Below are positions 23,120 to 34,007 of a stretch of 64,000 nucleotides of DNA, one piece after another. The stretch lies in the NCBI GenBank assembly GCA_025266875.1, contig JALLLT010000016.1:186001-250000 (forward strand). Direction: 5' to 3'. The DNA is from Fennellomyces sp. T-0311 (taxonomy: Eukaryota > Mucoromycota > Mucoromycetes > Mucorales > Lichtheimiaceae). A program made the translations under genes and the position numbers. The first letter of the stretch is position 1; each line of letters opens with the position of its first letter. The notes under the pieces are model-generated. The model saw nothing but the letters and a program-made list of their open reading frames with translations. It was not told where the DNA came from and made no database searches.

Positions 23120-24691
23120 CTATTCAATGATGATTTGCTGTCTATCCTCGATGCCCGTGATAGGATATGAAAAGTTGAAAAGAAAACATAGGCCCAATGG
23201 ATTTGTAATTGCCGCCATTCTTCTTGACGACGACATCGCCTTGAAGTTGGAGTGCTGGGTATTGAAGCATATGCTGGATAAGATGGTGCATTCTGTGCAT
23301 TTTTCCGTGAGTGAAAGGAAGTCACCCGCCCACGCCGATGGTGATAGTATGTTGACCCAAACATCATCTTTTGTTTTGACTGGAATCCAATGGGTTGGCT
23401 TTAATCCATACCATGCACTGAACCAGTTAAAGCAATTGGATTCTTCGACTGGAACAAATTGCAGGAGCGTACGCCTAGGTGACCGCTTTAGGCGCTTGTT
23501 TCTCGATGAACCAGGAAGCCATCGAGAAATCCCGCCCATTCTATAAGTCTTCCTGATAGAAACCAGAATGCAGGTAGTCTCTATCAACATGTACCGTCCT
23601 TGGATACTGTAACAAGAAACCTGCGAGGCCACCGAAACCTGAGGTACATGTGTGCCATTGCCATTGATACCGGTCCATGAGGGCAAGTTTTCCCTGGGAC
23701 GCATAAGTGCGCGGTCATTTGGTGTACCAAGCAAAGTATAGAAAGCAAAGCATAGAGAGATTCTTTCCAGCCAATAGCCCATAATTGGACCATCAAATCC
23801 AATGGATCTTGTTTATAGTCATAAGTGATTCCGTGGACAACGTCGGAAAAAATATTGGCCAAGGCGAAAATTCTGTCATGGGGCTTACTGCTCGTTCTTG
23901 TATGCGCATAATGTAGTGCTGTGCTGGCATTCCACTTGCAGTATTTGATGCACAAGCCATAAAGAGACTGTGTGGAAAGAACCGTAGTATCTTTGGTAAC
24001 GATATTACCCGAAAGCATATGAACATTGTGACCATCGAAAAGAATCTGTCTCGATTATATAAGCCTCTTCCAGTGTCCATAAGCGCTTGCTCCATTCGGA
24101 ACCCATGACAGCCTCAATCCGTGCGCAATTTGGGTTAAACCGAGCGTTCCCGTTGAATTCGAGTTCAGAAATCAATACAATAGTACAATAAGCATACTTG
24201 TAAATCTTGTGCATATTCGGAAGCACGCGTCGCTTTTCGAACGGATCGTTCTGGTTGATGCACATTTGATCATACCAAATGTACCGAATACTAAAATCTT
24301 GACATATTTGTCGGATAGTGCCTTCGAACTTGAACTATTGAGTCCGCTTGCTAGAGAAATCGATCTTGTTTCGTCGCCACCAACAGTTCTTGTGTATTTT
24401 GTACGAAATTATCTTGTTTTCCATTGTCCACACGAGTATATCCATTTTCTTGTGGATTATATCAGTAGACCAGTTCCATGAATAGGATAGGGTGCAGTAG
24501 CCCTCAGAGATATCAGCACCTTTAACAAGTTGCATATCTGATACACGGACAAGAAAAGTAGGTCGAAAGCCGGTGACGGAGTTACGTATTTGTTCGGACG
24601 AAAGACGCTCGTGTTGAAATTGGATAGATCGATGTACTTTTCTGTATGCGTCAGTAATGTTCCACTGGTTCGTTTCATAGGTAATATACAT
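23120..24691 (-). pseudogene. HET-domain (heterokaryon incompatibility) protein, disrupted
   Basis: Clear HET-domain blocks lie in order on the minus strand: EGYCTLSYSWNWSTDIIH, FKFEGTIRQICQDF, IRYIWYDQMCINQND, HKIYKYAYCTIVLI, EWSKRLWTLEEAYI, HNVHMLSGNIV, HDRIFALANIFSD and NLPSWTGINGNGTH. They are not in one frame. A TAG stop at about 24337 sits between SSKRTQ and FKFEGT in the same frame; a shift is needed near 24050 between EEAYI and HNVHML; another near 23770; and the tail mixes frames (a QGDVVVKKNGGNYKSIG-like stretch is only open in another frame). Short introns cannot explain all of these without losing conserved residues, so I call it a pseudogene. HET proteins control self/non-self recognition in ascomycetes; their role in Mucoromycota, where the family is expanded, is unknown. 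Confidence 0.8.
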
Positions 24692-26336
24692 CTATTTGAA
24701 ATTATGCACTTGTCAAATTTCTGGTAAAAAGCAGTTCATTATATATCAGTCTACCAATAATTGAAGAGTAAATGATCGTGATTGGGAAACTGACGCCAAA
24801 GCAATGAATATAAAGTAATACGGAGAAAAAAAGAACGCGATGAAAGTATTTATATGTATTTGTGGCGGCGCGTATCACAGAACGGGATGAGCTGTCAAGC
24901 AATTCCGAGATAATTGAAACTTGTCTTTTTGAACAGGGCAGAGCACGCCAAATCTTTTTCTTTACTTACTTCATAAGAGGTATAACAATCTCAAGAGCTT
25001 CTATAAGCAGGCCAATTGAATGTACTGCTATGTAACCTTTTTTAATCGTCCGCTGTGGAATTATGATAACTACTATGAACGCCTCCTTATAGTGTTAAGC
25101 AACCGTGAAATTTTGTTTACGCATGGAAAATAATAGAGCCATTTTTTACATATCGAGGAAGAAGTCATGCAAAATGGTTCCGATACAAGCGGCTCCCAGT
25201 TTTCTGCTTTTTTTACGATAACTGCCACATAGTGCAGTAACGACATACCGAGTCAAATTAACACCATTACAACAAGCGAATAACCAAAAGGGATGCTGAG
25301 CATGGCTGTACAACAGTTGCACAACGGCCACATTTTAAAAGTTACACAATTATTCGGAGCCCCACGTTTTTTTTGAATAGCATCATTTTGATCTTGTCGC
25401 AAAGTACGTCAATTAGACCGATGAGTCTTTTAGCTTACAAGTCATAATATTACGGTATACTTTAAGAGTTGCATTAAGGGTCTATGTAAAATAAGGTCCT
25501 AATGCCCTGCGACTTTTCTATTACCAATTAAAAGAACAACTAAGCTTCTCAGCCCATTCCATCTTTTTTTTTGTTAATGTCATCGAATTTCGTAAGTTCT
25601 GCAGATTACCAGATAATCTAAGCGTTGAAGCAACTTTTCAGGTCAGGCACATCTTTCAATAACACGTACGCCCACACAATGCCCAAGTAGCATCATGGAT
25701 CTCAAGTAACGAAGTATTCTATCGAATTAGAGGCGCGGAGAACGTATGTGTCGATAATGTGCATATGTTGTAGTACATATTGTAGCGAATCACTATATGT
25801 ATGCACATAATGGAGATCGGTCAAACATCTATTCAAGCACATTCCACCAGAAGAATACTCTAGAAGAGTATTGATGACTCAGTTCCAAACGGTATTACCT
25901 TACACCGGTTTCAAGGAAGCTAAATGATATTCTACAGGACGTGCACCTATCACAGAGTACACGGAATCGTTATCGGTCGTCGACAGTAAACGTAAGATGA
26001 GCACGCAACCCGGTACGTCCTCTACCAAGTATCTTTTATCCAGGAACGAATATTAGAATCTCCAGTTAAAGATGTAAAAGAGTGAGAGTTTATTCATAAT
26101 AAATAAGATACGATTATTCAGATTCTCAACAAAGCCTATCTTGTTACACATTTCTATCACTTATATCTCTCTCACCACACATATAGCGGATGTGCCAACT
26201 TAGTCTGGATCGATTAAACTTAGGAGCGACTTATCAGGGATCCTGAATGGCACACTTCTGGAGGTGAAAGCCTGAAGTAGAGAGTGAAGCAAGCATTACT
26301 ATAATTATTGCTTTTCAAAATTTAGCCAACAGAAAA

Positions 26337-26351
26337 CCGAGATGATCTCGG
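26337..26351. repeat. Perfect 7-bp palindrome with one-base centre
   Basis: CCGAGAT-G-ATCTCGG is perfectly self-complementary around one base. It may be an operator-like dyad, part of an old element end, or chance. Confidence 0.4.
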
Positions 26352-26380
26352 GGTTGCATTTTAGCGAGCCGAGTGATTAT

Positions 26381-26457
26381 GCCCGATAATTACGGACTTC
26401 GATCAAGGGTGCTTGCCTGAACGGGTACAGCCTCCCGTCCAATAATAGTCGTCGGGC
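26381..26457 (+). other. Potential nested stem-loop
   Basis: GCCCGA at 26381-26386 can pair with TCGGGC at 26452-26457, enclosing ACGGG (26421-26425) paired with CCCGT (26434-26438). The block is locally GC-richer than its surroundings. It does not match tRNA, 5S rRNA or a snRNA I recognise; it could be a small RNA or an old element end. Confidence 0.2.
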
Positions 26458-27350
26458 GCCCAAACATGCTCTGTAGATTGAGTTGCCAGTTGGAAGTTAA
26501 TTTAAAAGATCATGGTGCATACATCAATGAAAATGCGTACCGATGATATAGTAGCAATCCAGGGAAATCGTGTGGTTTGATGTTGAAAAGTATTCTAAAC
26601 TTGTTGAAGCACTTTTGGAGATAGTGGCAGATAATCTTATAATATGTGGTATCACTGAATATATATTGTTAATGGCTTCTATATGGCTAATACGGTGCTA
26701 AAATTTGTATTATTTATCATACCTAGCGCATGCTAATCAGTCACTGGAATCGAACGTGAGCTGCATGAGGGTGTCGTCGAGAAATTTCTTTTTCCACCGA
26801 TCAATACCGCTGCAAGGAGCTACCATAGAAGTAGTAAAATGACGTAGCTCAGCTACTAAAAATATAAAACAGTTACTTCTCTGGCATAAAATCCACCGCT
26901 CTTTCTGATTTTCATTAGTATGTGTTGTAAAGGGTGACATGACAAAAAAAATTCAGAAGCAGACCAGATTGTGGATGGCAGAATATGAAAAGTACGAGAA
27001 TTACACTATAAAGCTTAGCAATGCTCTTAACAGATTGTAAGCTCTTCGGAAACCATCCAAGCTTGGCTTACATAGATATGGTTTTACTCCATACTTCCCG
27101 TTTATGCATACTTAACTCACCACAGATTATGACGACGAAACCGTGAAATTGCGTATATGTCCATCTGAGTTACTGAGAATAGCTTTATACACAAATGCCC
27201 ACATGTTCTTTTTGAAATCATTTCTGAGGCAATGAACGTTACGGCTCAAATTAGCAAGTGGAGGACAAAGTCAATTCAAGGCTTGTATGTAAGGATCGTT
27301 CTGATACAACATAAATAATCATAGGGCAAACAAATTATCAACATCTTGCA

Positions 27351-27611
27351 GTGGAGATAAAACCTCCGCACTGCTGGGGCTGGAGACTTTTTAACGATGC
27401 TGTTAAGATCTGTATGGAATTGAAGTATATGATGGATTTACCTATACAGCTGGGTGCGGATGATGACAGCGCTTGTAGTTTGTGGGTTAAGATAACTGGA
27501 ACGGAATTTAAACTTACTACAAGAAATAATGCATCTACTCAGTGTTACGCCAAAGCACATGATCCGGTTATGAAATGTACCTGGAGAACGAGGAGGCAGT
27601 ATAATTTATAG
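27351..27611 (+). pseudogene. Relic of a repeated Mucorales protein family (KPP motif block)
   Basis: The frame reads MEIKPPHCWGWRLFNDAVK, then CMELKYMMD and a hydrophobic strand. This resembles the C-terminal part of an uncharacterised protein family that is present in many, often broken, copies in Mucorales genomes (pattern: hydrophobic-x-KPP, D-x-x-K, MKxMxD, then a strand with VEG). Nothing upstream restores an N-terminal part. The match is from memory of the pattern and is weak. Confidence 0.3.
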
Positions 27612-29299
27612 CAGAGCTGCCCTAATTTCAGTTTCCAGAGAGTACTACCGACGGGCTTATTCTTCTTTCAACAGCGATCGAGTGCATGCTAACATTGAAG
27701 GTAAGTAATCCAGGATAGCGCACTTATGTAGTAGTACAATGTAGCTCTAGTTAACATCTCAATTTTCGTAAGGGAATCATTGGAGACTTTAACCAAAATG
27801 AGCACGTTGTTTTCGTATCGTGAGGTGGGCCTACGACTTGTGGATACCAGCAGATAAAATATAGCTTTTCAGCGATACACGCACAGATAGAATTCGTATT
27901 AAAGATGGGATATGACTTTGGTACATTCATGATGCATGTTCAGCTTGGAGTGGTCTACTCATTAACGCCATGGAGGTGTACCACAGAGACAAAGTCAACG
28001 AAACGCACTATAAGCAGTATTCACCTTCCATCCAGCAATTGTCGACCATACCATCAACAAAACCTTCAACATACTTGTCCAACAACGTCAGATCAGAATG
28101 AAGTTACAGACAAAGTATCACAACCTTATTCAATGAAATTCATTGTTGCCCGCTCATTGGCAACAGTGCTAATACCAATTATATGGACAAGACGGAAAAT
28201 ATGACTGACAGAACAACGGCACCTCTGTATTAGCATAAATGGCCATACGTACGTACAAATAACTCGACTCAAAGACAATAAACCGCGGGAGCCTAAATAC
28301 GTGGAAAACGTATATGAGAATGCTAAGAAACAGGAGAGCAGCATTTACACTAGTCGCTGATGCTCGTGATATCAAGATTATTGAGAACGATGAGCTGAAC
28401 AAACTAGCTGAAAAGATGGCAGCGATTCTCATCTCCTATTTGACTAGGAACAGTGAGGCTATCGTTGGACCGGCGCCAATCGCCAGACATTAGGGCCTGT
28501 GTTACGCCAAATCGAAGCAGGCCGGGCGCCAAATAAAATGGAAGGACATTACCCGTTACCCTACCATAAGGTAAAACGTCATTGCCAAACTGGAACTTTT
28601 CCCACGTCAATGTGAACAACGATGGCAAAATGATGGCTACGTTTCGATGGTCGGTGAAACCAATAATATCGTTGTACCAACAGTTGCTTTCCGTTTAGAA
28701 CCAAATATGGAGAAATGTCTACAATTCCCGCAGGCTTATTTAGACGGCGGTAAGGGTTACAAGATATGAAGATAAGGATGTCAAGATAGAGCAATTCAAG
28801 ATAGAGGAGAGTGCCCATCCGTGTACGGAGGAAAGGGCTGGATACGTTTTTTTCGTAGCGATCCGATTGTACCTGCGTGGTCCAAAAAAGAAAGATACAG
28901 ATGTGTGGTGCCTTTTGCATGTTTGATGGTATCCGAGCCAACGCCACTATTGCTCCGCAAAGAGCGTGGAGTGGGGCGTTTAGGGAGAATGCATGGAGAG
29001 ATTGTGCACGGCTATATATACTTTTTTCTCTCGTGGCTCCGTTTCAGATCAGCTATGGGAAGATTAAGCGGCGGAACATGGAGCTATCTCAAGATACCCT
29101 TTGATTCGGCTGCTCGGGCGGATCAGAGCGATAACAGAAAATGATTTTCGTAAACAGATGCAAAAACTGAAACCTGCGCACCTTCACATGTTGCAGAGCT
29201 GGCTGCTGTTCCCCCACATCTCATACTTACAAACCCCGAACTAAAGACCTTACTAAGACTACTTTCACAGTTGCTCTTTTTTCTGTTTCACGCTATACC

Positions 29300-31728
29300 A
29301 TGTCATTCCCTCAACTTGCTGGCGGCGCAGGCGGCGCCGATTGTGGCCCAGTCAACCCAATGGCCAATCTGATGAAGCAGTTCGGTCAGGATCGATCATT
29401 ACAACAGGCAAGCTATCGTTTTTCCCTTTTTGACATTTTCGAGAAAATAAGCTTACTAACGACAAAATCAGGATCGCATGGGCGATCAACGAGGGGAAAG
29501 CTCAACGGTACTGGCTTTTATAATTCATGTGTGAATATTTGTGTCGCTGAGCATGCTGTAGGCGCCCACGTTCCGAAGTCAAGCCAATCGAACGATGGCT
29601 ATGGACCGACAGGTAACCATGGCGATATACAGGACAGGAGTCTTGGTGCTCAAGACGAATGGATAGTTTACAGATGAGTTCCTTCGAGACGAAAGGGCAA
29701 TGGAACGCCCAGGTGGAGCATTTGAATTCAGTGAGTTGTCTCGAGAGTTGGAACACATGCAGAAGCCTCGGGACAACTGGGCGGCCGACTTTGCGCGGCA
29801 TGCGATGGCGCCACCTGATCACCACTTTGAAGAGTTCGAGAAGATTTATCAGCAGAATCGTATGGCGGGTAAAGTATAAAAAAGTACACGCACACGGATT
29901 AGAATTGATGACTGATTCCAAGGTGTTACAGGCCCGTCGGTCGGACATCAATGGCATGACGAATTTGCTCAGTTCCAACAGCAACCACAGCAGCAGTTGA
30001 CGCAGAGCGAACGCCAGGCGTTTGACCTGGCTTTCGATCAAGCCAAACAAAGCACCGAAGTTAACTGGGACAAGGAGTTTGCTGCACAAGAAAGCACGTC
30101 GTGGGCGAATGAGTTTGCTGAACAGGAAGGTATCACACAAACCGCAGATAGTGATAAGGAAGCATTGGCGCGTACAGCTGGCATGCTGCTCGATTCGGTC
30201 GATGCAGACAACAATCCCAAATTCAAAAATTCCAACTTTATGTCCCTGATGAGAAGCCTCAGAGATCGCAAAGTGGCTATCGAGGGCAACAAGATGGTTC
30301 CAACGACCCAGGGCGGCGATTGGGCGCAGGAGTTTGGTCATGGGCCATCATCGTCGTGGTCGGAGGAGTTTTCCAAGGAGACTGGCAAGGCATCGGCGGG
30401 CAACATGTGGAGCAACGAATTCGCAGCCAAGGCCGAACGCGGCTGGACGGAGGAATTTACTGCATCGCGACCACCAGCGGCGGCGACACAAGCAGCGGGG
30501 CCCATGGGAGCAGACTGGGCAGCACAGTTCAACCAGCATGCGGATCTGTCACAGGAGGAAATGCAAAAGGTGTTTGGGAGGGGTAGTGAAATGGATGATT
30601 GGGTTAAACAATACCAACAAAACATTGCCCATCTGAAAAACACACAGGATGCGGAATGGGACAATATGCAAAAGGACTGGGAGAGAATGACACCACAGGA
30701 AGGTATGGGATATCGCGCCATCAACCCTGAGTACGACACATACAACTTTGCCACCGACAACCCGTATCTCCTCGACCCATCCGCCATCGATCGCACGCAG
30801 CACAACACGCTCGCCGACTCGATCCTGGCCCTCGAAGCAAAGGCCCAGCTTGCAGCATCCGACGCAAACGCATGGCAACAATTGGGCTTCAAGCAGCAAG
30901 AGAATGAACGCGACGGTGCCGCCATTGCCGCATTGCGCCGCGCAGTATCGATGGATCCCACTCTGCTCGAAGGTTGGCTCGCGCTGGCAGTGAGTTACAC
31001 CAACGAGAACTGCCGATTGGATGCCTACGACGCCTTGGAGCAGTGGATTACCCACAACGAAAAGTACAAGCATCTGGTCGGCACAGGCAAGACACCCATG
31101 CAACACAACCGCCATGGTTACATTACCAATTTGTTCTTGGAGGCTGCTCGATCCTCGCCTGGCGCAGAGATGGATGCTGATGTTCAGGTCGGATTGGGTA
31201 TCTTGTTTAATGTGTCGGAAGAATACGCCAAGGCGATCGATTGTTTCAAGGCCGCGTTGCAGAGTCGACCACAGGATTACTTGCTGTGGAACAAATTGGG
31301 TGCAACATTAGCCAACTCGCGTGATCCAACCGGTGCCATTGACGCATATTTCAACGCGTTGGAAATCAATCCTTCATACGTTCGCGCTCGCTACAATTTG
31401 GCCATCAGCTGCATCAATTTGGGTCAACACCGCGAAGCTGCAGAGCACCTACTGACTGCACTAGCAATACAGCAAACCGCTGATTCGCAGACGGCATCCA
31501 TGATGGTTGATGAGCAAGGCAACCGTGTACCCGTTCAGGGCGGCATGAGCGATAATGTCTGGGACAGTTTGCGCATGCTCATGTTCATGTACGTCGATGT
31601 TTACTCGAAACAACAAAGATACATAGGCTAACCCGTTTTTCGTTGAATATAGGATGAACCGCGAAGACCTTGCTGGCCAATGCGACCGGCGCAACTTGGA
31701 TGTCTTTCGAGGCGAATTCGATTTCTAG
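29300..31728 (+). CDS. PEX5: PEX5, peroxisomal PTS1 import receptor
   Basis: Cycling receptor that binds C-terminal SKL-type signals in the cytosol and delivers cargo to PEX13/PEX14 at the peroxisome. Exon 1 encodes MSFPQLAGGAGGADCGPVNP with the conserved Cys (residue 15), the site of redox-sensitive mono-ubiquitination for recycling. Its intron has a GC donor (29408) and AG acceptor (29470-29471), giving SLQQ-DRMGDQRG. Later N-terminal exons carry APTFRSQANR, FTDEFLRDERAMERPGG and ELSRELEHMQKP. The natively disordered half has pentapeptide WxxxF/Y motifs for PEX14 (WAADF, WDKEF, WANEF, WAQEF, WSEEF, WSNEF, WTEEF, WAAQF). TPR repeats follow from about AWQQLGFKQQENERDGAAI to ARYNLAISCINLGQHREAAEHL. 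The last intron (31589-31652) splices to NREDLAGQCDRRNL, ending GEFDF. Complete. Confidence 0.95.
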
Positions 31729-31862
31729 ACCCGTTCCACATACCACAAAGATATGGACTCCACCTAAAGCAACCTGGTGTGTTTTCCCGTACGAGTTTGT
31801 TTAAAGCTGTATACATAATTGATTTCTTTTCATTTTGCTTTTCTTATTAAAAAGAGTGTTTC

Positions 31863-33923
31863 TTATGCAATGTAATGCTCGTCATTGGTACATGTAAAGA
31901 TGGTATACACTTTTTTGGACATGGATTTGTTAATTGTGCGGTCTCGAGACGCCAGCACGCTGCGTTCGACTTCGAGGTCAGCCAACAGGTCTTCCTTATC
32001 TCGAACATCAGGAGTACGCTCGTATGCGCGGAATAGCGATTGCACAGTTGGATACGAGGATATGATGGCCCGTGCCACAGGTGGTGTACACAGCTGGATT
32101 TCCTGGAGCATTCTGGACCATGTATCCGCAGCATCTATGCCACTTTTTGAAGGACCTTGATGTCGAAGATGCTTGTTGTTTCGATGTCTTTCAGTTCATT
32201 AGTCTGGTTTCTATCTTGCTTTGAAAACATTAAGCCTTACTTGTACATGGCATTGGCGATATCCGTTGTCAATGCTATTAACCAATCCACGGAATCTTCG
32301 CGATCCGTCGTTGGAACGAGCATGACACTCTTCATCATTTGAAGATATGCGAGTCTGTTCTCCATCTCTTCCTTTGTGGGTCCACTTTTTGCTGCCTCGA
32401 TGATCGAATCGGTCTTGCCCTTCTTCCTACTTGATGAACCTTGACTTAAATTCTCCAGCACCGCCCTTTCGAAATCACGCTGTTTGAGTAGTGTTTTCTT
32501 CTTGTAATATGTCTCCAGTCCCTCGATCATCAACAGGATTTGACGTGAACCAGCACTTTCTTGAATCCTATCGATCTCCGCATCCATGGTGGAAGATTGG
32601 ATAAACTCACACAATCGGGGTATATCCATGAATACGAGCACCTTGGGCTCCTCGATGATCCGCAGTTCATGCGGGACAAACGAGCCTTCTTCATCGTCCC
32701 ATGCCGCAGTACATTTCCGATGCCAGCCAATGGTATATCTGTCGGTATTGGTAACACGTATTTCGGCCTTCTTAGGCTCAATGGCGCTTATTAAAAGTTC
32801 GCCGTGCGGTGATGCGGCGAAGTCTGGATGGACATCGAGAATCATTTCGGATAACAGTTTGTGGCGATCCGTTCGTAGTCGGTTGGCCTGCTCGAATAGC
32901 TTCTTCCGCTCTCGTTCGGCCTTTTGCATAGGTTTTAAGCGCTGATCTCTCTGGTTTTCTGATAAAGTATACCTTTTTCTCTTCCTTGGCACGTTCTCGT
33001 TCAGCTTTTTTCGCATCTTGTGTCTCTTTGCGCTGTCGTGCCTTTGCCTCACGCTCCTCTTGCTTCTGTTGTTTGAGTCGCTCGCGTTTCTCCTTTGCTG
33101 TCTCTATCTTTCCTTGATCGTCATCATCATTTTCACTGCTATCCGACCATTCTTTGAGATAGTCAACCGTCGCTTTCTGTTTCTGTTTCGACTTGTTCCT
33201 GGATGATTGCTCACGATCACTTTCATTGAGAGAATCAGCTGGCATTCTCGGCTTCTTTTTTGGCTTGTTCCTGGAAGGATGTGATTCTAGCTCGAGGTCA
33301 GTTTCCCACTCCTTCCGCCTTTTACTGCTGGATGATGGTGCCTCCAGGTCATCTTCCCATTCCTTGAGAAAAGCGTACTTGTCTTCCAACAAGTTTCGCG
33401 GCGGTGAGTCGTCCAATTCAATCGTATCGATATTCTTTTCCTGATCCGTAATCTGTGTGACAAGCGCGTCGAGTGATGGCAACGAGTCGTTGTCGTCATC
33501 CGATGGATTTGGTGAACGGGCCGTGCGTGAAAGGGGCGCCCTTTTTATTTCTGCGTATCAGAAGTTTGTTGACACGAAACAACTTGGACACTTACTGTCT
33601 TTGTACAGTAGGACGTTGTGCAGCCGAACGTTGTCCAGTCGGATGTGGTGCAGTCGAACGTGGTGGTGAAGATTCGTCATCAGAGTCGAGAATAATGTGA
33701 GTCTTTTGAGATGGATCACGTTCTGTCCCTTCCAGAAACTGTTTGCACCATGTTAGTTTTATTGCTTATGCTAACCATTACAGCAACGCACACCACCATC
33801 AAGAATTCGATTCACTGTCGTTTCAACACTTTTCGTTTTCTGTAAATCTATTCGAATGTCTGATAATTGACAATGAGAGCACAGTTCGTGCACCTGGCTG
33901 GCCATTCGGTCGAGGTCGTCCAT
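31863..33923 (-). CDS. EME1: EME1-type Mus81 partner with an apparent N-terminal CUE domain
   Basis: Non-catalytic subunit of the Mus81-Eme1 structure-specific endonuclease, which resolves stalled forks and joint molecules in the nucleus. Conserved parts: acidic N-region (SDDDNDSLPSLDALVTQI), a charged coiled coil (EEKKAERERKKLFEQANRL), the degenerate ERCC4 nuclease domain (WHRKCTAAWDDEEGSFVPHE, EEPKVLVFM, QILLMIEGLETYYKKKT, no ERKxxxD catalytic motif) and a C-terminal helix-hairpin-helix region (DTWSRMLQEIQLCTPPVARA). A 52-nt intron replaces an apparent frame switch near 32950. Upstream, two more exons read in phase: MDDLDRMASQVHELC ... IDLQKTKSVETTVNRILDG (a CUE ubiquitin-binding motif), then FLEGTERDPSQKTHIILDSD and a Thr/Gln/Arg-rich repeat. 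The join into the acidic region needs a weak AAG acceptor near 33533. If that splice is wrong, the CUE exon belongs to a separate transcript and EME1 starts further in. Confidence 0.75.
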
Positions 33924-34007
33924 ATTGTGTTACAAAAAAAAGAAACGCGACGTGAAATTGACACGTACGCGACAATTATAACTTTACTGAAATCAGAAGG
34001 ACACACT

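Larger units (their letters stand above)
24692..29299. other. 4.6-kb gene-poor region with decayed elements
   Basis: No intact gene recognised. It contains a relic of an uncharacterised repeated family (27351-27611), a perfect short palindrome (26337-26351) and a potential stem region (26381-26457), each listed separately. Several frames of 60-120 codons near 28100-29150 have no recognisable motif and overlap each other on both strands, so they are left uncalled. The last few hundred bases are the PEX5 promoter; CT-rich sequence precedes its ATG. Confidence 0.4.

Noticed and set aside
16983..24691. Idea that the membrane protein, ceramidase, copper transporter and Nudix genes form a functional cluster
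   Set aside because: Orientation is mixed and no shared pathway is evident; ordinary gene neighbours.
29502..30961. Long frames antisense to PEX5
   Set aside because: They lie opposite well-conserved PEX5 exons and have no recognisable domain.
31589..31652. PEX5 frame ending at 31631
   Set aside because: The donor GTACGT at 31589 and acceptor ATATAG give the conserved C-terminus ending GEFDF.
32237..33052. Apparent frame switch in EME1 near 32950
   Set aside because: A 52-nt GT-AG intron joins EEKK to AERERKKLFEQ and removes the shift.
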